58,157 nucleotides of DNA, from NCBI GenBank assembly GCA_946482635.1, contig CAMLSG010000006.1, positions 1-58,157 on the forward strand, read 5' to 3'. Under the pieces are notes generated by a model that was given only the letters and a program-made list of their open reading frames with translations, was not told where the DNA came from and did no database searches. Shown piece by piece: positions 17,121 to 25,942 of the stretch. Source of the DNA: an uncultured Duganella sp. GTDB taxonomy: Bacteria; Pseudomonadota; Gammaproteobacteria; Burkholderiales; Burkholderiaceae. The stretch's first letter is position 1, and each line of letters begins with the position of its first letter. Both the position numbers and the translations under genes were made by a program.

Positions 17121-19250
17121 TCATTCCCAGTGCCAGGACTGGCCCCAGCTTTCCTGGTAATCCCACAGGTGCAAGTCCTGTCCGTCGAATGAGCCCCACC
17201 AGGCGTCCTTGACGTCGACCGCCTTGCCTGGAGCATGGGCAGGACGCAGGGTCTGGCCGGACCAGGTGAAGCGCTGGTTGGCCTTGTCGTTGCAGTCCCA
17301 GACCACCAGCCTGGCGCCATTGCCTGTGCCGAAGGCGTAGACGTCGACGCATTTGTCGGGATTGTTCTTGCTGCGCAGCAGGCCGTCCGGGTCCTGGTAC
17401 CACAGTTGCGTGACCTGGCCCTGGCAGCTCCAGTGGTGGACCGGCGTGCCGTTGGACATATTGTTGCCCTCGATGTCCATGCACTTGCCGCGGCCATCGA
17501 CCAGCTTGCGGAACACGTAGGCGCTGCCCGGCTTGACGCTGGCGGTCACCCCCGTGCCGGTGATTGAACCGTCCGATACCAGCCGGATGCGCGCGCTGTC
17601 GCCGCTGACCATGAAGCTGGTGGCGATGGCGCCGGACAGCGATTTCACCAGCGCCCCATTGCGGTCATATACGTGGATGAAGTCCCGGTTCGCATCGGTG
17701 CCGCCATTGAGGTAGACCTTCAGCGCGGCCGCGCCTGGAATAGTCAGCCACTGCGAGCGGTCTTCGTTGTTGCCGTAGGCTCCGCTGCTCCAGGATGTGG
17801 CAAGCGCTTCAATGCTGATGCTGGCGCCGCCGGACGTGCCGGCGCCGTCGCTTACCAGTTGCGCGATGACGGCGTTGTCGGCCACGACCAGGGAATGGGC
17901 CAGCGCGCCGCTGAAGGCCTGCAGCAGGCGGCGGTTGCTGTCGTAGAGGCGCAGCACGTCGCCGGCGCCAAGCGAGCCGCTGATATTGACGCGCACCGCA
18001 CCGGCGCCCGGCAGGCGCAAGGTTTGCGCGCGGTCCTCGTTGTTGCCATAGGCGCCGGTGTCCCAGCGGGTTGGCGCATCGTCATACTTTTCCCATTTGC
18101 CTTCTTCCGCCTGGTCCGAGTAATTGAGCCAGACTGGATTGGAGCCGGCCGCCAGGCGCAGGCGCTCGTTCATGAAGGCGTTGGCGGGTACGGAAAACGC
18201 GAAGGTGCTGCCGAAGGCTGCGATGCAGGCTTGCTTGCCGCCTTGCCAGGCGCCAGCGGCGGCCGTGACGCGCCAGTCGTCGGGCTGCGCCTTGTTCTGG
18301 CAGGCGAAGCGCAAGGCAGCGGTGCAGGCGGCATCGTTCCAGCGTCCGTCCCCGCGCATTTGCGCGCAGTCTTCGTTGCTGTAATCATTCGGCTCGCCAT
18401 CGGCCCAGGACCAGATCGCGGAACCGATCATGCCTTCGTCCCAGCGGTCCGCATCGACGTTGTCCACGCCGCAGCGCATCAGGGCCGGAATGTTGGAGGC
18501 ATCGATGGTGCCGGTCTCGTCGACCCAGGAATCGGGCAGCACGTCCTTTCCCAGCTTGGAATCGGAAACCGCGTAGATTTTTTCCGGGTCTATCGGCGCG
18601 CCGTCCACCGTGCAGTTGGCGGTGTTGACATACTTTACCTGCCTGCTGTTCCAGCCGCCCGCGGCGCCGGTGGCGAACAGCGGGCCTTGCCAGACCACGG
18701 CGCCGTCGTAGGTGTTGTTGGCCGATTTGACGATCACGCGCTTGCCGCGGGCGATCATCTCGCGCGGCGATTCCCAGCGGGCGGCAGGCTTGTCGGAAGG
18801 CTTGTACAGCAGGCTGCCAAACACCGACAGCAACGGTCCCACCACGCCGGCCTGGTTGTTGGCGCGGTCTTCCAGGTCGACGAAGACAATCGCCTTCGGA
18901 TTGGCGTCAAGCCAGTTGCGAATTTTCCACAGCTCGTTGGGGTAGTTGTCGGGCGCGCCGTAGATCGCCGAGCAATCCTGATGGCATAGCTGTACCTCGC
19001 CATTGTTCATGTGCAGGTCAAGGTCGATGTTGCGAATGCCCGAGTTGAGCAGTTGGTTCATCGGCCAGCGCTGGTTGGCCCAGGTGGCGCCGCTGTCGTT
19101 CCAGGCGTTGTGCGCACCCAATACCTGGACGCGATTGAGCGGTGTATCCAGCGCCACGTCGTATTGGGTACGGATGCCCAGGCCAAGGTCGGCAGCGTGC
19201 GCTGCCTGCATCCCGAACAGGAGAGAAACGATGACGCCCGCCAGCTTCAT
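17121..19250 (-). CDS. Secreted PI-PLC-like phosphodiesterase with C-type lectin, CUB-like and ricin-B domains
   Basis: The 709-residue protein has a signal peptide (residues 1-19). Residues about 40-270 resemble the PI-PLC X-type barrel: H47 in VLGAHNAW and H90 in VQLCHQDC match the two catalytic histidines, and RNIDLDLH the acidic strand. About 275-320 holds a C-type lectin-like core with the EPN sugar-binding and WND motifs. Two similar beta domains follow (about 395-480 and 485-570), both with SGAYGNNEDR or TGAYGNNEDR. A C-terminal ricin-B domain shows cysteine pairs and QxW-like repeats. It probably cleaves a phospholipid or GPI-like substrate on surfaces bound by its lectin domains. It is divergent from a lipin-like gene. 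Exact substrate unknown. Confidence 0.8.
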   Translation of the reverse strand: MKLAGVIVSLLFGMQAAHAADLGLGIRTQYDVALDTPLNRVQVLGAHNAWNDSGATWANQRWPMNQLLNSGIRNIDLDLHMNNGEVQLCHQDCSAIYGAPDNYPNELWKIRNWLDANPKAIVFVDLEDRANNQAGVVGPLLSVFGSLLYKPSDKPAARWESPREMIARGKRVIVKSANNTYDGAVVWQGPLFATGAAGGWNSRQVKYVNTANCTVDGAPIDPEKIYAVSDSKLGKDVLPDSWVDETGTIDASNIPALMRCGVDNVDADRWDEGMIGSAIWSWADGEPNDYSNEDCAQMRGDGRWNDAACTAALRFACQNKAQPDDWRVTAAAGAWQGGKQACIAAFGSTFAFSVPANAFMNERLRLAAGSNPVWLNYSDQAEEGKWEKYDDAPTRWDTGAYGNNEDRAQTLRLPGAGAVRVNISGSLGAGDVLRLYDSNRRLLQAFSGALAHSLVVADNAVIAQLVSDGAGTSGGASISIEALATSWSSGAYGNNEDRSQWLTIPGAAALKVYLNGGTDANRDFIHVYDRNGALVKSLSGAIATSFMVSGDSARIRLVSDGSITGTGVTASVKPGSAYVFRKLVDGRGKCMDIEGNNMSNGTPVHHWSCQGQVTQLWYQDPDGLLRSKNNPDKCVDVYAFGTGNGARLVVWDCNDKANQRFTWSGQTLRPAHAPGKAVDVKDAWWGSFDGQDLHLWDYQESWGQSWHWE

Positions 19251-19301
19251 TCTGCCTCCGAAAATAAGTGCCCCGAACCGGCAAACTTACTCCACGAAAG
19301 G

Positions 19302-19315
19302 CCATCGCACGATGG
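19302..19315. promoter_or_regulatory. Inverted repeat in the PLC/lipin divergent region
   Basis: CCATCG-CA-CGATGG is a 6-bp perfect inverted repeat inside the 185-base divergent region (19251-19435). A 9-bp pair, CGAACCGGC at 19274-19282 and GCCGGTTCG at 19379-19387, flanks it. Together they could be operator elements shared by both genes, but chance is not excluded. No clear promoter boxes are visible. Confidence 0.3.
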
Positions 19316-19435
19316 AGGCGCACCTCTAAGATTTTGGCTCGTGCGGTCATTTACTTGTAGCAAAGTCCTGCTAGTTTGGCCGGTTCGCAGTCCGAAACAA
19401 TCCGTTCACCGATAGACTATTTTGAGGAGCGATAG

Positions 19436-20416
19436 ATGCTGAAATCCCTTAGCTGCGCGGTCGCAATCGCGTGCGCCTGTTCCGCCCTTCCTGCCATGGC
19501 AGCCTGCCCGGACTACGTGACGGCGGCCAATCCGCCAGCGCTGTCGGGGCCCGCGCGCAAGGGCTTTGCCAATTTCGGCAACACCATTCTCGCCGGCTTG
19601 TACAAGCCATGGCATATGGCGCACGACGTCATCGTCAAGGCCGGCCAGGCTGCAACGATCACCGGGAAATTCGATTACGACGCGGTCCTGCACAAGGACC
19701 TGGAGGGCGAGAAGGTGCACGCTTACCTGTACGGCACCGGCATGCAGCAGTGGCAGTATCTCGGCAGCTTCATCACCGATAGCGACGGCAAGGTCAACGT
19801 GCCGCTGGGCGTGCGCCCGGTCGGCGACTATGCAGTGCGCTTCGTGGTGGAGGGCGACCTGAGCAGCACCAGCGGCTACCTGAGCGTGGTCGATCCAAGC
19901 CGCGACGCGGTGCTGTTCGACATCGACGGCACCCTGACGATCAACGATTTCGAAGCCTATGCCGATTATGTCGGCGTGAAGACTGCAACGGCGTATTCCT
20001 ATGCGCCGCAGGTGGTGAATGCCTACCGCCAGAAAGGCTACCAGGTGATCTTCCTCACCGGCCGGCCTTACTGGGTGACGAAGGATGGCCTTGAGTGGCT
20101 GAAGATCCAGAACATGGGGCAATGGCATTACCACTCCAACCCCTACGGCGATGGTCCCATCCCGCCCAATACGCAACAGTTCAAGACCGATTACGTGCGC
20201 TACCTGCGCGACACGGTCGGCCTGAACATCGTGCGTGCCTATGGCAATGCCACGACCGACATCGCGGCCTATGCCGACGGCGGCATTCCAAAGGCACAAA
20301 CCTATATCATCGGCCCGAATGCCGGCGCCTCCGGCACGCAGCCGGTCCAGGGCGACTACACTGCCCATTACAGCTTTGTGGTGGAGCCCACTCCGGTAGC
20401 GAGCTGCCGCCGGTAA
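19436..20416 (+). CDS. Secreted lipin-like (LNS2-domain) HAD phosphatase
   Basis: The 326-residue protein has a signal peptide ending near residue 23. Residues about 35-150 form a beta-rich domain. Residues 157-310 match the LNS2 domain of lipins and Nir2/RdgB proteins. D162-I-D164-G-T is the HAD nucleophile motif, T208 lies in FLTGRP, K250 in FKTDY, and AYGNATTDIAAYADGGIPK (268-286) is the typical final block. Lipins convert phosphatidic acid to diacylglycerol using the same motif, so lipid phosphate hydrolysis outside the cytoplasm is inferred. Start: TGAGGAGCGATAG precedes ATG 19436. Its divergent neighbour is PLC-like, which supports a role in lipid processing. Confidence 0.82.
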   Translation: MLKSLSCAVAIACACSALPAMAACPDYVTAANPPALSGPARKGFANFGNTILAGLYKPWHMAHDVIVKAGQAATITGKFDYDAVLHKDLEGEKVHAYLYGTGMQQWQYLGSFITDSDGKVNVPLGVRPVGDYAVRFVVEGDLSSTSGYLSVVDPSRDAVLFDIDGTLTINDFEAYADYVGVKTATAYSYAPQVVNAYRQKGYQVIFLTGRPYWVTKDGLEWLKIQNMGQWHYHSNPYGDGPIPPNTQQFKTDYVRYLRDTVGLNIVRAYGNATTDIAAYADGGIPKAQTYIIGPNAGASGTQPVQGDYTAHYSFVVEPTPVASCRR

Positions 20417-20458
20417 CGTGGTAGATTCCCACTTTGAACATTGAGACGGAGGTTTGAA

Positions 20459-20836
20459 GTGGGAATCCTTGACGGCATGCTGGGCAACGCATCCAAGATC
20501 GACATCGCGGACTTGCGCGAAGACTTTGCCAAAGTCCTGGCGCCGAATGAGCGAGTGGAACACGCTTACCAGCTGATACGCGACTATTTCGTTTTCACCG
20601 ACAAGCGCCTGGTCGTGGTGAATATCCAGGGCGTCACGGGCAGTAAAAAGGAGTATCACTCGATCCCTTACAAGAGCGTGACGCATTTCAGCATCGAGAC
20701 CGGCGGTACGCTGGACCTCGACGCTGACCTGAAGATCTGGATTTCCAGCACCGCGGAACCGTTCACGCAAAAATTCAACAAGCGCCTGAGCATTTACGAG
20801 GTGCAGGCAGTCCTGGCGAGCTACGTGCTGAAATAG
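20459..20836 (+). CDS. PH-like domain protein (bacterial PH family), 125 residues
   Basis: The start is GTG 20459, because GGAGG lies 6 bases upstream at 20448-20452. The product has no signal peptide and matches the bacterial pleckstrin-homology-like family (YvbH/bPH type), recognised from RDYFVFTDKRLVVVNIQGVTGSK and YHSIPYKSVTHFSIETGG. Such proteins form cytoplasmic oligomers of unclear function. It is a stand-alone gene, 42 bases after the lipin-like gene. Family assignment is firm, role unknown. Confidence 0.85.
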   Translation: MGILDGMLGNASKIDIADLREDFAKVLAPNERVEHAYQLIRDYFVFTDKRLVVVNIQGVTGSKKEYHSIPYKSVTHFSIETGGTLDLDADLKIWISSTAEPFTQKFNKRLSIYEVQAVLASYVLK

Positions 20837-20923
20837 CAGGCTGGCACGCATCCATTCTTCGTCGCCGGGCGAATTGTTGCGATAGTGCTGCCGCTAGCAT
20901 GAAGGCTTTTATGGGGGCCTTTC

Positions 20924-21847
20924 ATGCCAGCTTACGAAGTAATCGATATCCCTAGCCACCAGCCGGCACTGGTGGCGCGCGTACGCCACACGGCGCCTGA
21001 TCGTGGCAATGGCGCGCTGCCCGTGCTGTTCGTGCACGGCTCCTCCTTTCCCTCGGGACTATCTTTCGATTTCCGCATGGATGGCCAGTCGTGGATGGAC
21101 TGGATGGCGGCACGCGGCTACGACGTTTACGCGCTCGACTTTCCCGGTTATGGGCTTTCGGACCGCTACGCCGCCGATGCGCCGTCGCCGCCCGGCCGCG
21201 CGCGCGAAGTGGCGCAAGATGTAGGCCATGCGGTTGATGCCGTGCTGCGCAGGAGCGGCAAGAAGCAGGTCCTGCTGGTCGGGCATTCCTGGGGCGGCTC
21301 GGCGGCCGCGCGTTATGCGCAGGAGCACGCGGCCAAGGTAGCAAAGCTGGTGCTGTTTGCAGCGATTACCCCGCGCACAGTCCACGGCGCCCAACTGCCC
21401 GCACCGGCCAGGCCGGCCGATGCTTACGAGGAGTTGACGCCAGCCCAGCGCATCGCCGCCATGGACGGCCTGCGTCCTCCGCAAGAAACTGCGCTGCTGC
21501 ACCCCGACATCTTTACCCGCTGGGGCGCGCAATGGCTGGCATCGGATGCGCGCCGCGAGGGCGCAGTGCGCTTCCCCGCCGGCCCCAGTGCCGACCTGAC
21601 GGACCTGCAGCAGGGGCGCAGCTATTACGATCCGGCGCGGCTGGAAATGCCGGTGCTGCTGGTGCGCGGCGAATGGGACGCGTGGCCCAGCGACGCCGAC
21701 TATCGCGCGCTGCAGGCCACGGTCAAGGCGGCCCGCTACGTCGCCATCCCGCGTGGCACGCATGTGATGCACCTTGAAACAGCCCGTTTCGGCTTGTACG
21801 AGGAAGTGCTGGAATTCCTGCGCAGTGAAACACCGGCAGGCCAATGA
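20924..21847 (+). CDS. Alpha/beta hydrolase
   Basis: The 307-residue protein has the alpha/beta hydrolase order: oxyanion strand VLFVHGSSF (about 34-42), nucleophile elbow G-H-S122-W-G-G, an acidic residue around 257 in RGEWDAWPSD, and histidine H280 or H283 near the C-terminus in RGTHVMHLE. No signal peptide is seen, so it is cytoplasmic. It could be an esterase, lipase-like or epoxide hydrolase-like enzyme; the sequence does not decide. The gene stands alone between the PH-domain and MBL-fold genes. Confidence 0.88.
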   Translation: MPAYEVIDIPSHQPALVARVRHTAPDRGNGALPVLFVHGSSFPSGLSFDFRMDGQSWMDWMAARGYDVYALDFPGYGLSDRYAADAPSPPGRAREVAQDVGHAVDAVLRRSGKKQVLLVGHSWGGSAAARYAQEHAAKVAKLVLFAAITPRTVHGAQLPAPARPADAYEELTPAQRIAAMDGLRPPQETALLHPDIFTRWGAQWLASDARREGAVRFPAGPSADLTDLQQGRSYYDPARLEMPVLLVRGEWDAWPSDADYRALQATVKAARYVAIPRGTHVMHLETARFGLYEEVLEFLRSETPAGQ

Positions 21848-21968
21848 AGGGCCGCCGAAGGATGCATTGTTCTTCTCCCGTGGATTCTGTATGCTCGACG
21901 CGAGGCGCCAAGGCACAGGGCAAGCGGCTGTGATGGAGGCTGCCTGAAAACCTTCACAGGAGAAAAGC

Positions 21969-22919
21969 ATGAGAGTCATCACGATTAGCGCGATCATGTT
22001 GCTGGCCGCCGGAACCGCGCAGGCAGGTGATCCGATCTGGGACGCCAACAAGGTTCAACTGAAGGTGCAGAAGTTGGCAGAGGGCGTGTACGCCATGCTG
22101 CCTGCAGACGCAGCCAGGGCTGCGGAAGGCGTGCCGATCGCCACCACCTCCGGAATCCTGAGCGGCAGCAAGGGCGTCCTGGTGGTCGACACCATGATCA
22201 ATGAGCGCCTGCACAAGCAGGTGATGGCCGAAGCAAAGCGTCATGGCGTACTGCGCTATGCCGTCAATACCAGTTACCACGGCGATCACTCCTACGGTAA
22301 TTACTACCTGCCGAAATCGGCCACCGTGATCCAGCATGCCGCGGCCAAGGCATATGTGGACGCCAATTTCGCCAAGGATGTCCAGTTCATGGAGGGAGCC
22401 TTCGGCAAGGGGCGCGGCATCGACAAGATCAAGCCGCGCACCGGCGACGTGCTGGTGGCCAAGGACAGCCGTGTGCAGCTGGACCTGGGCGGCAAGGTGG
22501 TCGACATCATCGACTTCGGCTTCGGGCAGACCGGTGGCGACCTGGTGGTGTGGGACCCGCAGGCGAAAGTTGCCTTTACCGGCAATCCGGTGATCGCCGG
22601 CCAGCCCTCGCTGCCATGGCTATTGGATGGCCATGTGCAGGACACGCTGGATACGCTGACCCGCCTTTATAACTTCCTGCCGGCCGATGCTCGGATTGTG
22701 CCGGGACACGGCCCCGTAATGGGCAAGGAGGCAATGAAGTGGCATCTGGACTATCTGGCGGCGCTCAGGAGCGCCGTGCAGGATGCCCATGCCAAGGGCA
22801 TGACGCTGGAACAGGCCCAGTCGCACGCCGACCTGCCCGCGTTCAAAGGCTATGCTATTTACGACTGGGTGCACAAAGGTATCAATGTTCCTGCGGCCTA
22901 CGCGGAATTCAGGAAGTGA
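21969..22919 (+). CDS. Exported metallo-beta-lactamase-fold protein with altered metal ligands
   Basis: The 316-residue product has a signal peptide (about 1-19) and an MBL fold. The signature HxHxDH reads S102-Y-H104-G-D106-H107, so the first histidine is serine. The second-region histidine is glutamine (Q187 in GFGQTGGD), and the bridging aspartate is asparagine (N206 in FTGNPV). H246 in VPGHGPV remains. The class with GN after the motif usually includes hydrolases and sulfur-linked proteins, but here metal binding may be weakened or changed. AGGAG before ATG 21969 sets the start. It stands directly before the convergent solute-binding protein gene. Family is sure; activity is doubtful. Confidence 0.85.
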   Translation: MRVITISAIMLLAAGTAQAGDPIWDANKVQLKVQKLAEGVYAMLPADAARAAEGVPIATTSGILSGSKGVLVVDTMINERLHKQVMAEAKRHGVLRYAVNTSYHGDHSYGNYYLPKSATVIQHAAAKAYVDANFAKDVQFMEGAFGKGRGIDKIKPRTGDVLVAKDSRVQLDLGGKVVDIIDFGFGQTGGDLVVWDPQAKVAFTGNPVIAGQPSLPWLLDGHVQDTLDTLTRLYNFLPADARIVPGHGPVMGKEAMKWHLDYLAALRSAVQDAHAKGMTLEQAQSHADLPAFKGYAIYDWVHKGINVPAAYAEFRK

Positions 22920-23684
22920 TCAGTTGACGCCGTAGCGGGCGCGGATGGCGGCCAAAGCGCCGTTTTGCTCGAGCTGGGTAATCGCCTGGTTGATGCGCGC
23001 GAGCTGGGCCTGGGTGGTGCTGGCGGCATTCAGCATCAGGTGTACAGGCGCGCGGTAGGGGACGTAGGGAATCTGCACGATGCGGACATGCTGCAGCCGC
23101 GCGATATGCCGCAAGGCATTGGCGTCGCCCATGATCAGGTCACCGCGCCCGGCCTCCAGCATCTTGATGCCTTGCTCGAAGGTGCCGAAGGTACTGCGCC
23201 TGCCTTCCGCATTCAGGAGCGGCAGGGCGCGGTCATAGTCGTCGCCGTAATAACCGAGGCGCGGCGCCAGCAGGCTGGCACGCTGCGTGACGATGTCCTG
23301 GAAGCTGTCGATGCGGCGCAACTTGTCCAGCTTTTCCGGCACGGTGAACAGGCCCACGGTCTCTTGCCGGTAGGGCAGGCTGAAACGGGCATAGCCGCGC
23401 CGCTCTTCCGTCGCGGAAGCGGCCATCAGCAAGTCAAGCTTGCCTTGCTGAAACAGGACATTGCGGCGCGCCGGCGGCATTTCCTTCTCCAGCTGCAGGC
23501 CGCAGCCGGCATGCTTGAGTATGGCCTGCAGCAATTCGAAATCGACGCCGCCCAGCACTTCCTTGTCATTGTGATAAAAGTATGGCGGCCATTCTTCCGG
23601 CGCCAGGCGCAGGGTGCAAGCCCCGGCAGGGCCGGCAAGTTGTATCAGCAGTGCAGCGAGCAACAGCCTCATGGCCGAAGGCAT
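22920..23684 (-). CDS. Periplasmic solute-binding protein of the amino-acid (SBP_bac_3) type
   Basis: From 23684 the protein has 254 residues; 23672 is an alternative start four codons later, and neither has a strong ribosome-binding site. A signal peptide (MRLLLAALLIQLAGPAGA) is followed by CTLRLAPEEWPPYFYHND, GGVDFELLQAILKHAG and RRNVLFQQGKLDLLMAAS, the usual opening of family 3 binding proteins. It is shorter than a sensor kinase and has no permease gene nearby. It may therefore be an orphan binding protein, as many are in this bacterial group. The ligand is unknown, probably a polar amino acid or similar small molecule. Confidence 0.85.
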   Translation of the reverse strand: MPSAMRLLLAALLIQLAGPAGACTLRLAPEEWPPYFYHNDKEVLGGVDFELLQAILKHAGCGLQLEKEMPPARRNVLFQQGKLDLLMAASATEERRGYARFSLPYRQETVGLFTVPEKLDKLRRIDSFQDIVTQRASLLAPRLGYYGDDYDRALPLLNAEGRRSTFGTFEQGIKMLEAGRGDLIMGDANALRHIARLQHVRIVQIPYVPYRAPVHLMLNAASTTQAQLARINQAITQLEQNGALAAIRARYGVN

Positions 23685-23876
23685 CCGAAAGTATCCACGA
23701 GGACAGTGTTTCAGATGGCAGCGTCGCTGTAAAGTGGAAAGCTTGTCTGTGTGGTGCCGGTATATTTCCCGACCGCCGGCCCCGGTAGTGGCGCCGCAGC
23801 GCCAGGTGCACGCATTTTGCTGGCCCAATATGACGGCCGTTTGACGCCCGTGTTACGGCTTGGTGTAATACAGGCC

Positions 23877-25370
23877 ATGAACGAAATACATGCACTCCTG
23901 CAACAGGCCGTCGCACTGCACAAGAATGGCGAACTGGGCCGCGCGCAAGCCCTCTATGATGAGGTGCTGCGCACCCAGCCCCTGAACTTCGATGCCCTGC
24001 ACCTGAGCGGCGCCCTGGCGCGCCAGCAGGGCGAGCCCCAGCGCGCGCTGGACCTGATCGATGGCGCGCTGGCCATCGACAGCCGCCGCGCGATTGCCCA
24101 CTGCAACCGCGGCGTGGCGCTGCAGGACCTGGGCCGCTACGACGAGGCCCTGGCCAGTTTCGAACGCGCGCTGGCCTTGCAGCCGGAATACGCCATCGCC
24201 CTGGGTAATCGCGGCAACGCCTTGCGCCACCTGGGGCATCTCGAGCGCGCGCTGGAGAGCTATGATGCCGCGCTGCGCCTCACTCCCGGCAATGCGGACG
24301 CCCTGTGCAACCGTGCACTGGCGCTGCAAACGCTGGCCCGTCACGAAGCGGCCCTGGACAGTTTTGGCGCAGCGCTGAGAGTGAGGCAGGAATACCCGGA
24401 AGCCCTGCATGGCGCCGCCGTTTCGCTGCTGGCGCTGGGCAAGCCGGCCGATGCGCTGGAAGGCTTCGAGCGCGCGCTGCACCTGCAGCCGGAATATGCG
24501 GAAGCTTGGTGCTCGCGCGGTGCCTTGCTGTTGCGCGCCCAGGACTACGAGGAAGCGCTATCGAGCTTCCAGGATGCGCTGGCCGTGCGTCCGCGTTACG
24601 CGCGCGCCCAGCTCGGCCTGGCGAATACCCTGCGCGCCATGGGCCGCCGTGCAGCGGCCGTCGAGGCCTACCAGGCAGCGCTGGCTTTTGGCGCCGATGC
24701 CGCAACCGTCGGCTACATGCTGGCCATCATGGGCGCTGAGCAGGCGCCGGGCGCCTCGCCGGCTGCTTATGTGAAGGCGCTGTTCGACCAGTACGCCGGC
24801 AATTTCGACCGCCACCTGGTCGACGTGCTGCGCTACCGCACGCCATCGTTGCTGGTGGAGGCACTGCGCCGCCACCTGCCGCCGGGCGAACTCGATGTGC
24901 TGGACGCCGGCTGCGGCACCGGCCTGTGCGGACCGTTGCTGCGGCCGCTGGCCTGCCTGCTGGAAGGCGTCGACCTGTCGCCGCACATGCTGGATCGCGC
25001 CCGCGATACCGGCTTGTATGACGGCCTGTATTGCGGCGACATGGTTGGCTATCTGCGCGTGCGGCCAGGGAGTCTTGACGTCATCGTTGCCGCCGACGTT
25101 TTCGTGTATGTGGGCGACCTGAAGCCGGTATTTTCCGTGGCCCGCCTGGCGCTGCGCGGTGGAGGCTGCTTTGCCTTCTCGGTCGAGGAACACCCAGGCG
25201 CTGAAGAGTTTGTGCTGCGCTCGTCCGGCCGCTACGCGCACTCGCGCGCCGGCATTGAAGCGCTGGCGCGCAGCCATGGTTTCACCATCAATGAAGTTAC
25301 CCCGAGCACCTTGCGCCAGGAGAGCGGCGAAGACATGCGGGGCCTGCTGGTCATTTTATCGAGATCCTGA
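23877..25370 (+). CDS. TPR-repeat protein fused to a SAM-dependent methyltransferase
   Basis: The start is ATG 23877 (MNEIHALLQQAV); the frame runs open further upstream but without a plausible start. The 497-residue product has about eight TPR units in residues 1-275, each with the A..F..AL...P pattern. A class I methyltransferase domain follows, with LDAGCGTGLCG (about 341-351) for SAM binding, GVDLSPHMLDRAR, and VIVAADVFVYVGDL. Such TPR-methyltransferases occur in many proteobacteria; substrates are mostly unknown and probably proteins or small molecules bound by the TPR part. The PnuC gene follows after 8 bases, probably in one transcript. Confidence 0.88.
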   Translation: MNEIHALLQQAVALHKNGELGRAQALYDEVLRTQPLNFDALHLSGALARQQGEPQRALDLIDGALAIDSRRAIAHCNRGVALQDLGRYDEALASFERALALQPEYAIALGNRGNALRHLGHLERALESYDAALRLTPGNADALCNRALALQTLARHEAALDSFGAALRVRQEYPEALHGAAVSLLALGKPADALEGFERALHLQPEYAEAWCSRGALLLRAQDYEEALSSFQDALAVRPRYARAQLGLANTLRAMGRRAAAVEAYQAALAFGADAATVGYMLAIMGAEQAPGASPAAYVKALFDQYAGNFDRHLVDVLRYRTPSLLVEALRRHLPPGELDVLDAGCGTGLCGPLLRPLACLLEGVDLSPHMLDRARDTGLYDGLYCGDMVGYLRVRPGSLDVIVAADVFVYVGDLKPVFSVARLALRGGGCFAFSVEEHPGAEEFVLRSSGRYAHSRAGIEALARSHGFTINEVTPSTLRQESGEDMRGLLVILSRS

Positions 25371-25378
25371 AGGTAAGA

Positions 25379-25942
25379 ATGGCAGAGCCGCTTGAAATTG
25401 CCGCCAACGCGATCATGGCAGTCTCGATCTTCCTAGCGGGACGCAACAACATCCATTCCTGGTGGACCGGCATCGTCGGCTGCGCGCTGTTCTCTGTACT
25501 GTTCTACGGTTCGCAGCTGTATGCCGACGTGGCGCTGCAGCTGTTCTTCATCGCCACCTGCATGATCGGCTGGCGCCAGTGGCTGCGCGGCGACCATGGC
25601 CATGCGCTGCATATCCGCACCACGCGCACTGTGACCTTGCTGAAGATGGCGCTGGCGGGCATCGCCGCTACGGCCGCCTATGGCGTGATGCTGAAGCATT
25701 ACACCGATGCCTACGCGCCCTTCGTCGATTCGACGGTGCTGATGTTCTCCATCATTGCTCAAGTTCTGCTGATGGGGCGCCGCATCGAGAACTGGCCGGT
25801 ATGGCTGCTGGTGAATACCATTTCGGTCCCGCTGTACGCCAGCCGCGGCCTGTACTTGACGGCCGCGCTGTATGCGGCTTACTGGATCAATGCCCTTGTC
25901 GCGTGGCGCCACTGGCGCCGGCAACGCGCGGCTGGAGCCTAG
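25379..25942 (+). CDS. pnuC: PnuC-type nucleoside/vitamin transporter
   Basis: The 187-residue membrane protein has about seven hydrophobic segments and PnuC features: NNIHSWWTGIVGCALF near the N-terminus and MIGWRQWLRG in the middle. PnuC members import nicotinamide riboside; relatives (PnuT) take up thiamine. I see no TPP riboswitch upstream and no NAD-salvage gene beside it, so nicotinamide riboside is the default guess. It is convergent with a TonB-dependent receptor, and their stop codons share CTAG (25939-25942). The receptor could supply the outer-membrane step, but it is transcribed from another operon. Confidence 0.85.
   Translation: MAEPLEIAANAIMAVSIFLAGRNNIHSWWTGIVGCALFSVLFYGSQLYADVALQLFFIATCMIGWRQWLRGDHGHALHIRTTRTVTLLKMALAGIAATAAYGVMLKHYTDAYAPFVDSTVLMFSIIAQVLLMGRRIENWPVWLLVNTISVPLYASRGLYLTAALYAAYWINALVAWRHWRRQRAAGA

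Noticed and set aside
25379..25942. Reading the PnuC gene as a thiamine transporter (PnuT) with riboswitch
   Set aside because: No TPP riboswitch elements are seen before the gene or before the TPR-methyltransferase gene upstream.
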